Below are positions 48,490 to 58,830 of a DNA stretch of 64,000 nt, piece by piece. Every line of letters starts with the position of its first letter. Position 1 is the first letter of the stretch. The notes under the pieces are model-generated. The model was given only the letters and a program-made list of their open reading frames with translations, did no database searches and had not been told where the DNA came from. This DNA is from Thamnaconus septentrionalis (taxonomy: Eukaryota; Chordata; Actinopteri; Tetraodontiformes; Monacanthidae), in NCBI GenBank assembly GCA_009823395.1, contig CM020504.1, positions 22,616,040-22,680,039 on the forward strand, in the 5' to 3' direction. Made by a program: the position numbers and the translations under genes.

Positions 48490-48831
48490 GTTTTAAACTT
48501 AAAGGGATAAATGTCGACTTAGATATTAGAAAATTTTCCTCACCATCCACATGCAGTAGATACTATTTGTCTTTCGACTTCACAATAGATTCTAAACACA
48601 TGTCCAACCATCACTTGATAATTAAAGTCCTTTGCAGTCTGTATTTTTTTGCATACAACATACAAGAGACCTTAAGTCAACAAAATCATGTGACTGGCCT
48701 TTGGAGGCTTTGCTTGTAGATTAAAAGAGTGACACTGATATTTTTTTCTTTGCGTCACATGCCTCATCCAAGATAGTGACTACTACCACTATTCAGTCAG
48801 TCTCTGCACTGTCAGTCAATATCAGGTTGTT

Positions 48832-49140
48832 TTGTCTCCATCAAGGAGAAGCAGCCTTAACTTCATCATGATTGTGCATGAGTGCTTCTGCGATCTCTGT
48901 CACAATCTGTCCCTGTCACTCACACTGGACTCAATATTTTTCCACCGCTTCACCTCCCCTGATCAAGACACACCTGCTCTCACTCACCTCATCAGACACC
49001 ACACCTGCAAAACAGTCAGCCCAGAGAATACTGATCGGTCCCACACTCACTTCCCTGACATGAAGAGCTTTCATCTCTGGACCGCCTCCTCGGCTTCCAC
49101 CCCTACTGACTTCAACCTAAACTTAGAAGTTCAACTTTAG
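48832..49140 (+). other. unrecognised 102-codon open frame
   Basis: A moderately GC-rich frame upstream of the LINE. It has no recognisable domain. It may be chance, or a fragment of a mobile element unrelated to the LINE downstream. Confidence 0.2.
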
Positions 49141-49239
49141 ATGTTTTGTTAAGTTATTTGGGAATTATCAGTTTGTGTGACATAGTTTTTAGTCCATGAA
49201 GCCAAGGAGATTATTAGGGGCCTGTGAAAAATGTTGCCT

Positions 49240-50294
49240 TGTGAGTGGCAGCCTGTTGCAGCAGCATTCTGTGTAACTTTTCTTTATTTTTCCTTTTTTT
49301 TTTTATTTATTTTTTTAAATAAAACTAATCCATCTCTGTGCTGTGGGCTATCGTGTTGTTCTATGTTTGTCAACTGAACCTACCAGCCCAATTATCATGA
49401 CAAGGCTCAAGTAGACAAGGGAATAGATACTGAAGAGTAGTGCCCACACCGGACTACCGATGGATATACCAATGGAGTTACGGAGGTGTTGGTGTGGGAA
49501 AAGAGCCAATGTGAAGACAGGGGGAAGACTGCAGAGGAACCGGACGAGATGTAAACCCTGTCTTCCATCAGTCGTCACGGAAAACGTGAGATTGCTGGCC
49601 AACAAGCTGGATGAGATCACAACACTTGTGAACAGTCAGCAGGAGTTCAGTGAAAGCAACTTGCTGTGTTTCACACAGCTTGCTGTGAGTTTTCCCATGC
49701 TGTCACTGTTGTTGTTGAAATTCCACCAAGTGAGGTGGTGGTGAGTGCTTGTGACGTCATCCACTCCACTGTCGTAGAACTACAAACCAAGCATCCCAGG
49801 GCATTCGTTGTGACAAACGGGGAATCCAATCATGTTTCCATCACAAAAGCACTGACAAATATTACACAGTACGTGGACTGTAAAACAAGGAAGAATAAGG
49901 CCTTAGACGTACTGTATGCTAACAGGAAGGAGGTATACAGCTCCCTTGTCCTGTCTCCTCTGGGCAGATCAAAGCACAGCCTGATACACTTCTTCCCAAC
50001 ATACAAGCCTGTGTTCAGTCAGCAGCCAGTTGCCACCAGGACTGTTAAGGAGTGGTCCAAACATGCAGAGGAAGCCCTGCATGACTGTTTCCAGTCTACA
50101 AACTGGAATTTGTTCCTGGGGGAGTACAGGGAGGACATTGAGGGTATTACAGACTATATGCAGTTTTGTGAGGACAATGTTGTTTCCACTTCTATGCCCC
50201 ACTGGAACTGCTGCAGGGGACAGAGTAGGAGGAGACTCAGCCCCCTCAGTGAGAGTGATGTTCTTTAACTTCTCCAGAGCATTTGACACCATCC
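49240..50294 (+). pseudogene. LINE relic (host copy), 5' part with endonuclease remnant
   Basis: A plausible 5' UTR leads into a frame at 49460 with PSVVTENVRLLANKLDEI, the start of the APE-type endonuclease of an L2/Rex-like LINE. The core of that domain is deleted. The frame at 49666-50268 resumes with VVVEIPPSE, YVDCKTRKNKALDVLYAN and PLGRSKHSLIHF. The GDFNH-type motif reads GESNH and the usual SDH reads SKH, so key acidic residues are lost. A further deletion joins it to MFFNFSRAFDT, the start of the reverse-transcriptase palm. This piece is cut at 50294 by the nested copy and continues at 50961. The 5' limit is approximate. Confidence 0.82.
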
Positions 50295-50960
50295 TAGTTC
50301 CTGGGGGTGCACATAAACAGTTCGCTGTCCTGGTCACTCCACACTGGTACACTGGTGAAGAAAGCTCAGCACCACATTCACTTCCTGCGCCGGATGAGGA
50401 GAGCCCACCTCCCCCCTTCCATCCTCACCACCTTCTACAGGGGGACCTTAGAGAGCATCCTGACCAACTGCATTTCTGTGTGGGATGGAGCATGCAGTGC
50501 TGCGGACTGGAAGTCTCTGCAAAGGGTGGTGAGGACGGCAGAGAAAATTATCGGTTCTCCGCTTCCTTCCATTCAGGTGATGGCCAGGGAGCGCTGCCTG
50601 TCAAAGGGCCTCAGCATCAGCAATGACTCCTCCCACCCCCACCAGGGACTGTTTTCGCTGCTGGCCTCTGGAAAGAGGTTCCGCAGTTTCCGGACCAGGA
50701 CTACGCGGTTTCACAACAGCTTTTTCCCTTACACAATAAGACGATTGAACACAAAATAACCCTCCAACTCATACAAACAATTGAACATACACATACTCAT
50801 TTGCACTTTATGCATCGCACTTTCTCACTTTACTGTGTTGTTTCTCTTTTGTGTTGTCATTGGGTTTTTTTCGGTAGTTGGTGCGTCAGAATTTCGTTTT
50901 TAAATGTACATTGAGAAGTGAATGTTTTTAAATGACAAATACAAAGTCTAAGTCTAAGTC
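50295..50960 (+). mobile_element. nested 5'-truncated LINE copy of the same family
   Basis: It begins within the C-terminal part of the LINE protein (LGVHINSSLSWSL), continues through FLRRMRRAHLPPSILTTFY, SADWKSLQRVV-like and FRTRTTRFHNSFFPYTIRRL segments, then stops at 50758. It ends in a 3' UTR with an atttcgtttttaaatgtaca segment and an AAGTCT tandem tail. Flanking duplication (c)atcc occurs at 50290-50294 and 50960-50964. Removing the 670 bases between the copies joins the host reading frame exactly: AFDTI before, QPSLLAEKL after. The coding part is open over about 150 codons (50307-50759), so this copy is younger than its host. Confidence 0.88.
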
Positions 50961-51482
50961 ATCCAGCCCTCCCTGCTAGCAGAGAAGCTCCATGCCATGC
51001 AGGTGGCCCATGACATGGTGGCCTGGATTACGGACTACATATCCAACTGGCTAAAACATGTCAGACCGAAGTTGACACTGTCTGATGTGGTGAAAGAAAG
51101 CACTGGTGCACCCCAGGGAACGGTGCTGTCACCATTCCTCTTTACTATCTACACCTCTGACTTCAAGCAAAACACCAACAAATATCGCCTCCAAAAGTTC
51201 TCCGACGACCCCTCTATTCTCAGCTGCATCAGCTAGGACGATGAAGAGGAACACAGAGATGTGTTGAGGAGCTTTGTTGGCTGTCTGTCCGTACACACAG
51301 CCCTAGCACTTTAATTGCACATAGGTTTTTATCGTTATCTTATTTATTATTATATTTATTGTTTCTTGTTGTTGCTGTCTTGTCTTGTTGTCGTCTTGTC
51401 ACTGTCTTATTTGTATCTGTTGTTGCTGTGACGCCACAAATTTGCCGCTTGAGGGATCAACAGTTTATTCAATTCAATAAAA
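50961..51482 (+). pseudogene. LINE relic (host copy), reverse-transcriptase core and 3' UTR
   Basis: A continuation of the element interrupted at 50294. From atccagccc it encodes QPSLLAEKLHAMQ, WITDYISNWLKHVRPK, STGAPQGTVLSPFLFTIYTSDF and LQKFSDDPSI, so the active-site Asp pair (FSDD) survives. A stop follows at 51234-51236, and a short readable stretch after it includes DDEEEHRDVLRSFVGC. The C-terminal region is deleted. The 3' UTR then runs to gagggatcaacagtttattc and an attcaat repeat. It is inactive because of the stop, the deletions and the nested insertion. Confidence 0.82.
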
Positions 51483-53888
51483 ACAATGACAAATGGGCAA
51501 TGGATTTACTGTTTTTTTTCTAAGTCATATCAATTGTCATTCATGACAAGCATTTGGCCTGAAATAATAAGGGTTCTTGATAATTTATTTATTTTAGTCT
51601 GGGATATACAGGATCAGTCAATGAAAAAAACAAAACAAAACTGTGAGCTGTAAACAACAGAGAAACAGTCTGACCGTTGGGGTAATGTGGAAAATATAAA
51701 CAGGAACAGGCAGATATGGGTAGGATCAGGTAATCAGTGAACCGACATCACACTGTCGAGTTTGACTTGCAGCTCTGTGACAAGGAGCAGCGTGATGGGA
51801 GACCTCAGATTCTGTCAGATGCAACCAAGTGTGGCTGGCACACAAAGGGAGGTCAGAGGCTGAAAACGGGCACAGAGAGGTCACGCCAGGGATCAGATTG
51901 CCATCGCAGAACTCCAGGTTGTCATCATATCAAAGAGGAATTAACTTCATTTTCTTCCTTTGAACCTTTTCTTTGATTTTCTTTTTCCATTAACTTTCAG
52001 TGTCTGCAGCTAACTTTTAACCTAAAACGTCAAAGGGACAGCACTGAAGGCGGAAGACCAGGTGAAAGATAAAAAGCCCATCTATAGGAGAAGGAAAATT
52101 ACACTCAATGGTTCAAGATTTTTCTTTCGAATTAATTTTTTTCAGAATTCTACCAAATGGTCAAATTCTGTGGCCATGAATACAGCATGCCTCCTTACAT
52201 GTTGTGTGGCGTCACCCGAGTGTCCAGAACATGTTGCCATTTAATTTGTCTCAAAATGGCAACACTTGCTCAGTGTTTGTGGCAGAAACATCCATTGTAG
52301 CTTTATCACTGTATGTGTAGAATGAGATTATTGTGGTTATCCATGTTGCTTGCTCAAGGTCAGTGTGATGTAACACAGCTGCCAATGTTTACATGTTCCT
52401 AGGAGTTGCTGTGAGTAGGATAACTCAGACAAACATTAGGATTAGAAAGAGAGACAACACGACTCGATGGGAGGCAGCAGCCAAGCCAATGCAGGGACAT
52501 GGATGAACTCCACAGGTTTCACTGTGACACTGTTACGTGCTTTCGTCTTTACCAAAACTAACACTATTTGTAAATTACTGTTACTTTGTCATCTTAGACA
52601 ACATAAGCAAATTCATTTAACAAACTGGCGGTTGAGTGTTTTCACCAACGTGTCGGTCAGTTACCCAGATGTGTGGCCACGTTAGAGGCACTCAGATGTA
52701 ATCAAGAGAATGCACAGCATGTTGAATGGTCATTCTAAGCCAACTTTAAAATGTCTAAACAACAGAAATGCACTGAAGAACTTGCAGATGCTGCTAAAAG
52801 CAACAGAGAAGGACTCTGTCAGCAGGAGAAACAGCAAGAAACCGTGGTTTATTGGAGGTAAAGATCTGTGAAAGGTACAGTAACTCCCTCGTCTTTGTAA
52901 AATGACATTAACAAAGATTAAAAGACAATAATGGTTCTGTTCTTTGGCCACTTTGGTATTATATAATATCTTTATTATATGTGCGTGTTTGTGTCTGTTC
53001 ACTGATTTTGGTATTGCACGTGTAGCAAGGAGGAGCAGCAAATAAAATAGAAAACAATAACTTTTTTCCTTGTAAAGTGTATGTGGGGTTCATTATCCCC
53101 TCATTACATAGATAAGCTAAAAGGTTTCATGATATAATGCTTTTAAACAATGACACAACAATGAAACAATAATTTATAGATAGATAGACGATAAATGCTG
53201 CATGGAATGATGGACTATATCCTTATTGTGAAGCACCAACCATTCATGAATGAAAATGGGACGTGACTGGCAACAATCACAATGGGTGAGGTAATTTATT
53301 CCATTCCCTCTTCATCCTTTGTTTGGTTCCAGAAGAACACAGCTACACGAGATAAAAGAAACAAAATCCTTGTTGATTTTTATTGCATACAGTGTATATT
53401 TACAGCACCATCCTCATGCTTGTCAGGAGCAAAGTTGCAGAACAAAGAGCTCTCTGCATCATCAAGTGTTGACTTCCACATTCAGGCCCAGGGGTTACAT
53501 CGCTGACCTTGAAGGCAGTCTCTGATGCCTCCTTTCAGAAAATCAGTCACACTCTATGCGCTTTTCTTCCTCTCTGCTGTTTTCCTCAGCCCTTCTAAGT
53601 CACAAAGCACAGGGCTGATTGTGGAATATGCTTTCACACACCACTGGTTTCTCTTCAGTTTAAGCTCTGCCACGCTTCAGCTCCATCTCCCTATCCACTG
53701 CTTTTTTCAGCTCATACTTCTGTCTTCCATCCACCATTCTTGCTTTGTCCATCTCCTGAGTGGTACAAGCATTAGTCCGTTTTCAGGAAAGGAGGCTCAG
53801 TTGGAAACAGAGGATGTAGCTTGAATAAAACAATGTCTCTGGGTCATGTAGAATTTAGCTTTCAAAAGGCAATACCCATCTTAATATG
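51483..53888. other. non-genic sequence, nothing recognised
   Basis: AT-rich unique DNA. Small frames at 51737-51976, 52730-53041 (minus) and 53525-53824 have no recognisable domain. A short GATA-type run lies near 53178-53190. Confidence 0.4.
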
Positions 53889-53916
53889 TGTATATGTATA
53901 TATATATATATATATG
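53889..53916. repeat. (TA)n microsatellite
   Basis: About thirteen TA units with two TG interruptions. Confidence 0.9.
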
Positions 53917-55173
53917 TTGGCAGTGCACTTTGAGACAAAGCAACACATTTCATCCTACCTCGATGACTTTATGCCACTCAATTCAATGATATACTTTAGT
54001 TTAAGTGCATTTATATCATTGGTCATATCGTCAATTGGCTTTTGTACTTCCTGGAGTTAAAAGTGCGAGCGATCATATTTCCAAGCACATTTGGCAGTTC
54101 AGGTTTGAAATATTCCCAATGTGAAATAATTTAGCTCAATGCGAAAGTATCCACAAGTACTTTATCATGAGGGGGCAGAGTGATGACTAATCCCCACTTA
54201 CATTGTTCTCTTGAGTCCATTGCATAATATTTTGAAGCTGTATTGTGAATACCTGCAATGTCATATTTCCTCAAGTAATGGCCTGTACTCAGTTAAAGGT
54301 CGGCTCTAAATTAATGGGAAGACACATTTTTGATAAATATAAATGATGTCCGACTTTCAGATATTGGACAGAGAAAAAGTGTATTTATTTAGCAACAGGG
54401 ATGGAACGGTTCAAGGTAAGATCTGCACTGATCAGTCCTACTGTCTCGGTTCAGAATGTGTGTGCTGTTTCATACCCATGTGCAAATGTCGTTCAGACTT
54501 TCGGCATAAAAACTCAGGTTCCTGCCGGCTAATATTAGCACTAGTGTTCAGTCACTATATGTAGGAACGTTCTTTCCATTTGACTTTTTAAATGGATCAT
54601 GCATTTGTAGATGCATTTGCATTTGTTCTGCAGTAAGAATGTATTTCTTCATGTAATTCCGCTGTTCTTCCTAATTCTTTCTGATTGCGTTTTTCAAAGA
54701 AACTCTTGTGTGAATAAAGTGGAGGTGAAAGCTTGTCATGCATAGCAACAGTAATCATGGGCTCTGACTTAGGGAAGGATGAACTAATTGATCAGCTTCA
54801 AACTGATCCAAAATCTTGATTAATTAATTCTGATCTGTTTGTCAAAATAGATATGAAGACCTCTCTCAGATAAAAGCCTGGCATCACAACCCTCTGAAAT
54901 AAATAAAGACCCAGGCCACTATTTAAAGAAATAAGCTATGTCACTATCCAAGAGTGGCCAAAAATATATTTAAAAATAAATACATAATTTAGGCCATTGT
55001 CTCCCAAACTCAATAATAACCATCTATATTTCTTGATGACATGGGGACAGCAGTTCTAAGATCTGAAATCTGATTGGAAACCTTGAGTGCCACCACTAAA
55101 ATTTCATTCGCTCACGTTGGTAGTTTCATTGAAGACAGATTTCAGCTTACTTTTTTTTTTTTTTTCTAAATAT
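53917..55173. other. non-genic sequence, nothing recognised
   Basis: AT-rich DNA with a T-run at 55151-55165. No supported frame. Confidence 0.45.
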
Positions 55174-55185
55174 GATTTTGTTTGT

Positions 55186-55315
55186 CCCTGCGATGAACTG
55201 GTGACTTGTCCAGGGTGTACCCTGCCTTCACCCTATGACAGCTGGGAGAGGCTCCAGCAGACCCCCGTGACCCTGAGCTCGGGAAGAAGCGGATATGGAC
55301 GATGAACGAATGAAC
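55186..55315 (+). mobile_element. 5'-truncated SINE tail with target-site duplication
   Basis: Like 1809-1943, this copy contains only the 3' tail, beginning at ccctgcgatgaactgg and ending in gaacgaatgaac. Direct repeats gattttgtttgt (55174-55185) and gatttagtttgt (55316-55327) agree at 11 of 12 positions. The start point is within about three bases of that of the 1809 copy. Confidence 0.87.
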
Positions 55316-55589
55316 GATTTAGTTTGTTGCTACTTGAGATTTCACACATTTTTCCACAATCCAAGTTTAAAGTTCACTAAAATAGCAGGTGGTCAGTTGA
55401 GCCTATCACACACACAGCCACAGATCCCCTAATCTCATTCAGCCAATCAGACATAGCTGTTGTTGTTGTTGATGTTCAATACATTAGCTGATTTCTAGAC
55501 AACTGGCTCGTCTTCCTGGGCTATACTGACATGAATCTTCACCTACCCTCATTTTCAAATAAAGATTTTTCGCTCTATAATAACTCTGT

Positions 55590-56430
55590 AATTCAACTTT
55601 CTATAACTTTGCATCTGGCGTGTTTGCTCAAATCAAATGGCTTGAAGTTCAGAAAGAGCTGTATCCACATCCTAGGAAGCTACAGAGGTTATTGGACACA
55701 ATATGGGCATGCAGATACTTGGTGTGCCATGCAGGGTGGGACAGACCGGCAGTTCGTAGACTGCTACAGGTTCTCGCAAATGAAAATAGTGGTGATAGAT
55801 CAGTAGAGGTCAGGTGACTTCTTTCTCAGATAGATGTGCACTTCATAAGTGCATTTGGTTACCTGCTGTAAAGTGGATGAGGATTTCAAATGTGACATGC
55901 TCCAATGCAAGTCTCTTGATCTAGCAAGAGCTGTGGATGTACAGCTGCCCTTACAGACACATCACAGCACTACAGAAGTGATTTCTTTAGTGAACTGCGG
56001 CAAGAGGTGAAGCAGATAAGAGTGCTGCAAAATCACTGTGGAAACAATATCAAAAAAAGAACCTTTCAAGCACCAGATTTCTTGACTCGCAGTCAATAAG
56101 CATTGTAGGACCAAAAAAAACTGAGACCAAGATGATAGTGAGACCTTCCACAGAAATGTGTTTTAAAAAAATGCTCAATTGTCTCACAGCTGAACTGCAG
56201 AAGCACTTTTCAAAAAAAAAAACCCTCTCTCAACCCACAGTGTCTGTTCACTGTTCAGAGTTTAAGTCCAATATCGAATTACTCAAACATGAGGTTCATC
56301 AAACAGAACAGCTTCTTGAGAGGAAAGAGAAAAGTGAAATAGCCAAACCATCTACTCATGTTGATTTTGTTGTGTTTCATAAAAAAAAAAGCACCGGAAC
56401 AGCCCAGTTGGAGTTGGACGCTTGACCACA
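55590..56430 (+). pseudogene. hAT-type (DUF4371/ZMYM1-like) transposase relic
   Basis: Fragments in several frames follow the order of DUF4371 hAT proteins. At about 55629-55790: IKWLEVQKELYPHPRKLQRL and DTIWACRYLVC (family form LQRLSDTRWACR). At 55909: SLDLARAVDV. At 55950-56099: HYRSDFFSELRQEVKQI and KKRTFQAPDFL, ending in a stop. At 56132-56425: FKSNIELLKHEVHQTEQLLE and AKPSTHVDFVVF, shortly before where the C-terminal hAT dimerisation domain would start. At least two frame changes and several stops make it non-functional. The N-terminal zinc finger and the terminal repeats were not found. A decayed domesticated gene is an alternative, but the level of decay fits an old transposon. Confidence 0.68.
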
Positions 56431-57639
56431 TCTTTGAAAGTCTCGGCTGCAGACTCGTGTGTGTGTTTTATGAAAGTTCTTTCGCTGGATGTTAATCGTC
56501 CACCAACTGTGGGAAAAGTAAAAAAAAAACAAAAAACATCCCATTTTTGAAATGAAGCTTGACATCTCGCTGCAATTATGGGAACAACCTCAAACTGATG
56601 ATTCATCTGGGTCCCAATACTTCAATGTCAATGTAATTTTAGAAGTAAATCCACTAAAAAGTGGTCCTCAACTGACGGTTGTGTGTTGTAAAGGCAAACT
56701 CTCCAAAAGTGAAGAGAGCAGGGGCAGCATCTTTTCATTTTGCAGTTTATAAAGTAAGTTACTGGGACTGAACTGGGACTCAAACAGCATTGAAACAATG
56801 TGCTGGCTATTGCTGGCTGTGGAAACCCTGAGGTATATGACTTCATCAAGCATTACTAACATTATTTGAACAAGAAACAGCAGCCTGCAGGCCAATTAGT
56901 GCGACACTTGAGATTTTGGCTTTGCCTTTTTCTCTTCCATTGTTGCCAAGCAACTGTGAAGCAACTGTTTTCTGTTTGTCAACTTCTTCAAGAATAAAAA
57001 GACAGAATAATGTGTCTCATGTTTTGAAACTACCAAACCCGACTCTCTGTCTAAAGAGGAGCAAAACACTATGTTTTTTCAAGGGAATGTGCTTCATTTA
57101 TTGTCCACACTATTATCTATGTCCATACTATTATGGTCAGAGACATGCTAATGCACAGAAATTCTAATGAACAACCGGTATTTCATTTCAAATCTGATCA
57201 TTAGCATATTTTTTTTAAAGAAAACTAGCCTCCTGATTTTTTTGTTTTTATTTTGCCAATCTTCATGCATTCAATTTCAGTCTTCTCAATTTTTAAACAC
57301 ATCCATGCGTCCGTCACATTAAGTCCTTTTCATGTGTGTGGGGTCGATAATTTTTGGATAAGTTACATTTTAGTTTGCAGCACTCTTTCGCGCACCCTTC
57401 CTCTCCCACGCGTGCCAGTGGGTCCACTATCAGTTGGTTCATCAAAACACAAAAGTTGGTCTCTTTTGTGGCAAAACGTTACAATCGTGTACTGTACATC
57501 GTACAGTCAAGGTGTTTCAGAGTTCGAAGATTGCAGCTGTGACACAGACTTCATGATACCATTATTCATTCACGTCACATCCAAACTGGTGGCAGGTGGT
57601 AAGCTACATCTGTAGTCACAAGTGCCCTAGGACAGACTG
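56431..57639. other. non-genic sequence, nothing recognised
   Basis: AT-rich DNA that may include the remaining hAT 3' region at its left end. A 120-codon frame at 57253-57615 has no recognisable domain. Confidence 0.35.
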
Positions 57640-57860
57640 ACAGAAGTGTGGCTGCCAAATCTGAACTAAATGGCCCCTCTGATCACCACCCAACATTCAC
57701 TCACAGTCGTACAAGGCAATATGGGTAAAATGTCTTGCCCAAGGACACAGCGACAGAGACTTGGATGCAGATGGATTTGAATGACCTGTGCTAGCTCCTG
57801 ATCTACTGCCACACTAAGTTCAGCTGAGAAACACTGAGCTACAAGTTTTTTCGCTCTGTA
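57640..57860. repeat. interspersed repeat fragment
   Basis: It carries aaatgtcttgcccaaggaca then cagcgacagagac and gatggatttgaatgacctg, the form of an abundant fish repeat whose consensus has cttgcccaaggacac upstream of a tRNA-like tcgaac segment. It is diverged. The family name and boundaries are uncertain. Confidence 0.45.
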
Positions 57861-58089
57861 AACTCTGGAACACCCAACTTATTAGGTATTCCACCAGGTC
57901 ATTAAGATCTAGTAGATGAGATGACCATGGCCTCCATTCACTTGAGGTTGCGATATTTAGCTTCTCCAGGTTTCCTTGACCATTCGCCCTCTTTGCCTGT
58001 GGAAAGAATTACTGAACAAAATAGGACAAACAACAATTAACGAGAACTTGCAACTGTGAGTCTGTGTATTTCTCTTCCTGCCTCCAAAG

Positions 58090-58600
58090 ACAATCAATGA
58101 CTTACCACCTACATTTCCTGTGTCTGGTTTCTCGTCACCATCTCAGCTGACACCCGTCTCTGGCTCCTCGTCGGTATCTTGGCCAACGCCTGCCTGTGGT
58201 TCTACCTTTGGTTCCACGACAGCGGCCTTGTTGACACGTTATCCACTTCTCCAGTCGATGGCCTGGCTGACACCAGCCCCCGACAGCGGTCAGGTTGACT
58301 CTGGCTCCACACCTCCAGTCGGAGGGTCGGCTGACACCAGCTCCATCAGTGGCTTGGCTGACTCCTGTCCTGTCAGCGATCCAGCCAACGCCAGCTCCAC
58401 CACACTAGCTCCATGTCGAAACCTGTCCGGCTCCTCGTCTGAAGTCAGTGATCCATCTGACACCAGCTCCATCAGCCATCCGTCCGGCTCCTGCTCCTCT
58501 TATCAAGTCGGTGGTCCGGTTCTCATCAGCTCCGTCAGCTGCCCCACCGAGCTCATGTCCATGTCTCCAGTTAACAGTCCGACTCCAGCGTGACCCCCAG
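58090..58600 (+). repeat. degenerate serine-rich coding-like repeat, probable LTR-element internal region
   Basis: A frame of 157 codons (58120-58593) is built on an imperfect unit of about 12-18 codons, with recurring GLADS/GSADTSSIS, SDPANASS and SDPSDTSSISHPS. The unit gacaccagctccatcag recurs at several sites. It lies directly upstream of a putative 3' LTR. It could be the 3' internal region of a Gypsy-like element or a decayed minisatellite. No protease, reverse-transcriptase or integrase remnant is visible nearby. Confidence 0.45.
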
Positions 58601-58656
58601 AGGTTTTATTCTCCGTCGTTGGCCTCCTGCCTGACCCCCAGCCATCCCTTGGGTAC

Positions 58657-58830
58657 TGTCATGGTGTGTTCTTTGATCATTTCCTGCTTTATTTTGATAG
58701 TCTCTTTTCCCTTTGTGTTTTCTGCTTCCTGTTCTTTTTTCCCTATCTTCTTTGTCCCACGATTTTCATGTCTGCACTCTTGTATAAATATAAATAAAAA
58801 GTCCTTGTCTCCCTATGTCAGTTCATTGTC
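58657..58830 (+). mobile_element. putative 3' LTR, right boundary uncertain
   Basis: After cccttgggtac the sequence begins tgtcatggtgtgttc, the form of a common fish LTR start. About 120 bases later it has tataaatataaataaaaa (58782-58799), which supplies both a TATA-like and an AATAAA-like signal. The CA end and the target-site duplication were not found. Confidence 0.45.

Noticed and set aside
49969..50352. 127-codon minus-strand open frame over the LINE
   Set aside because: It is the antisense shadow of the LINE endonuclease/reverse-transcriptase frames.
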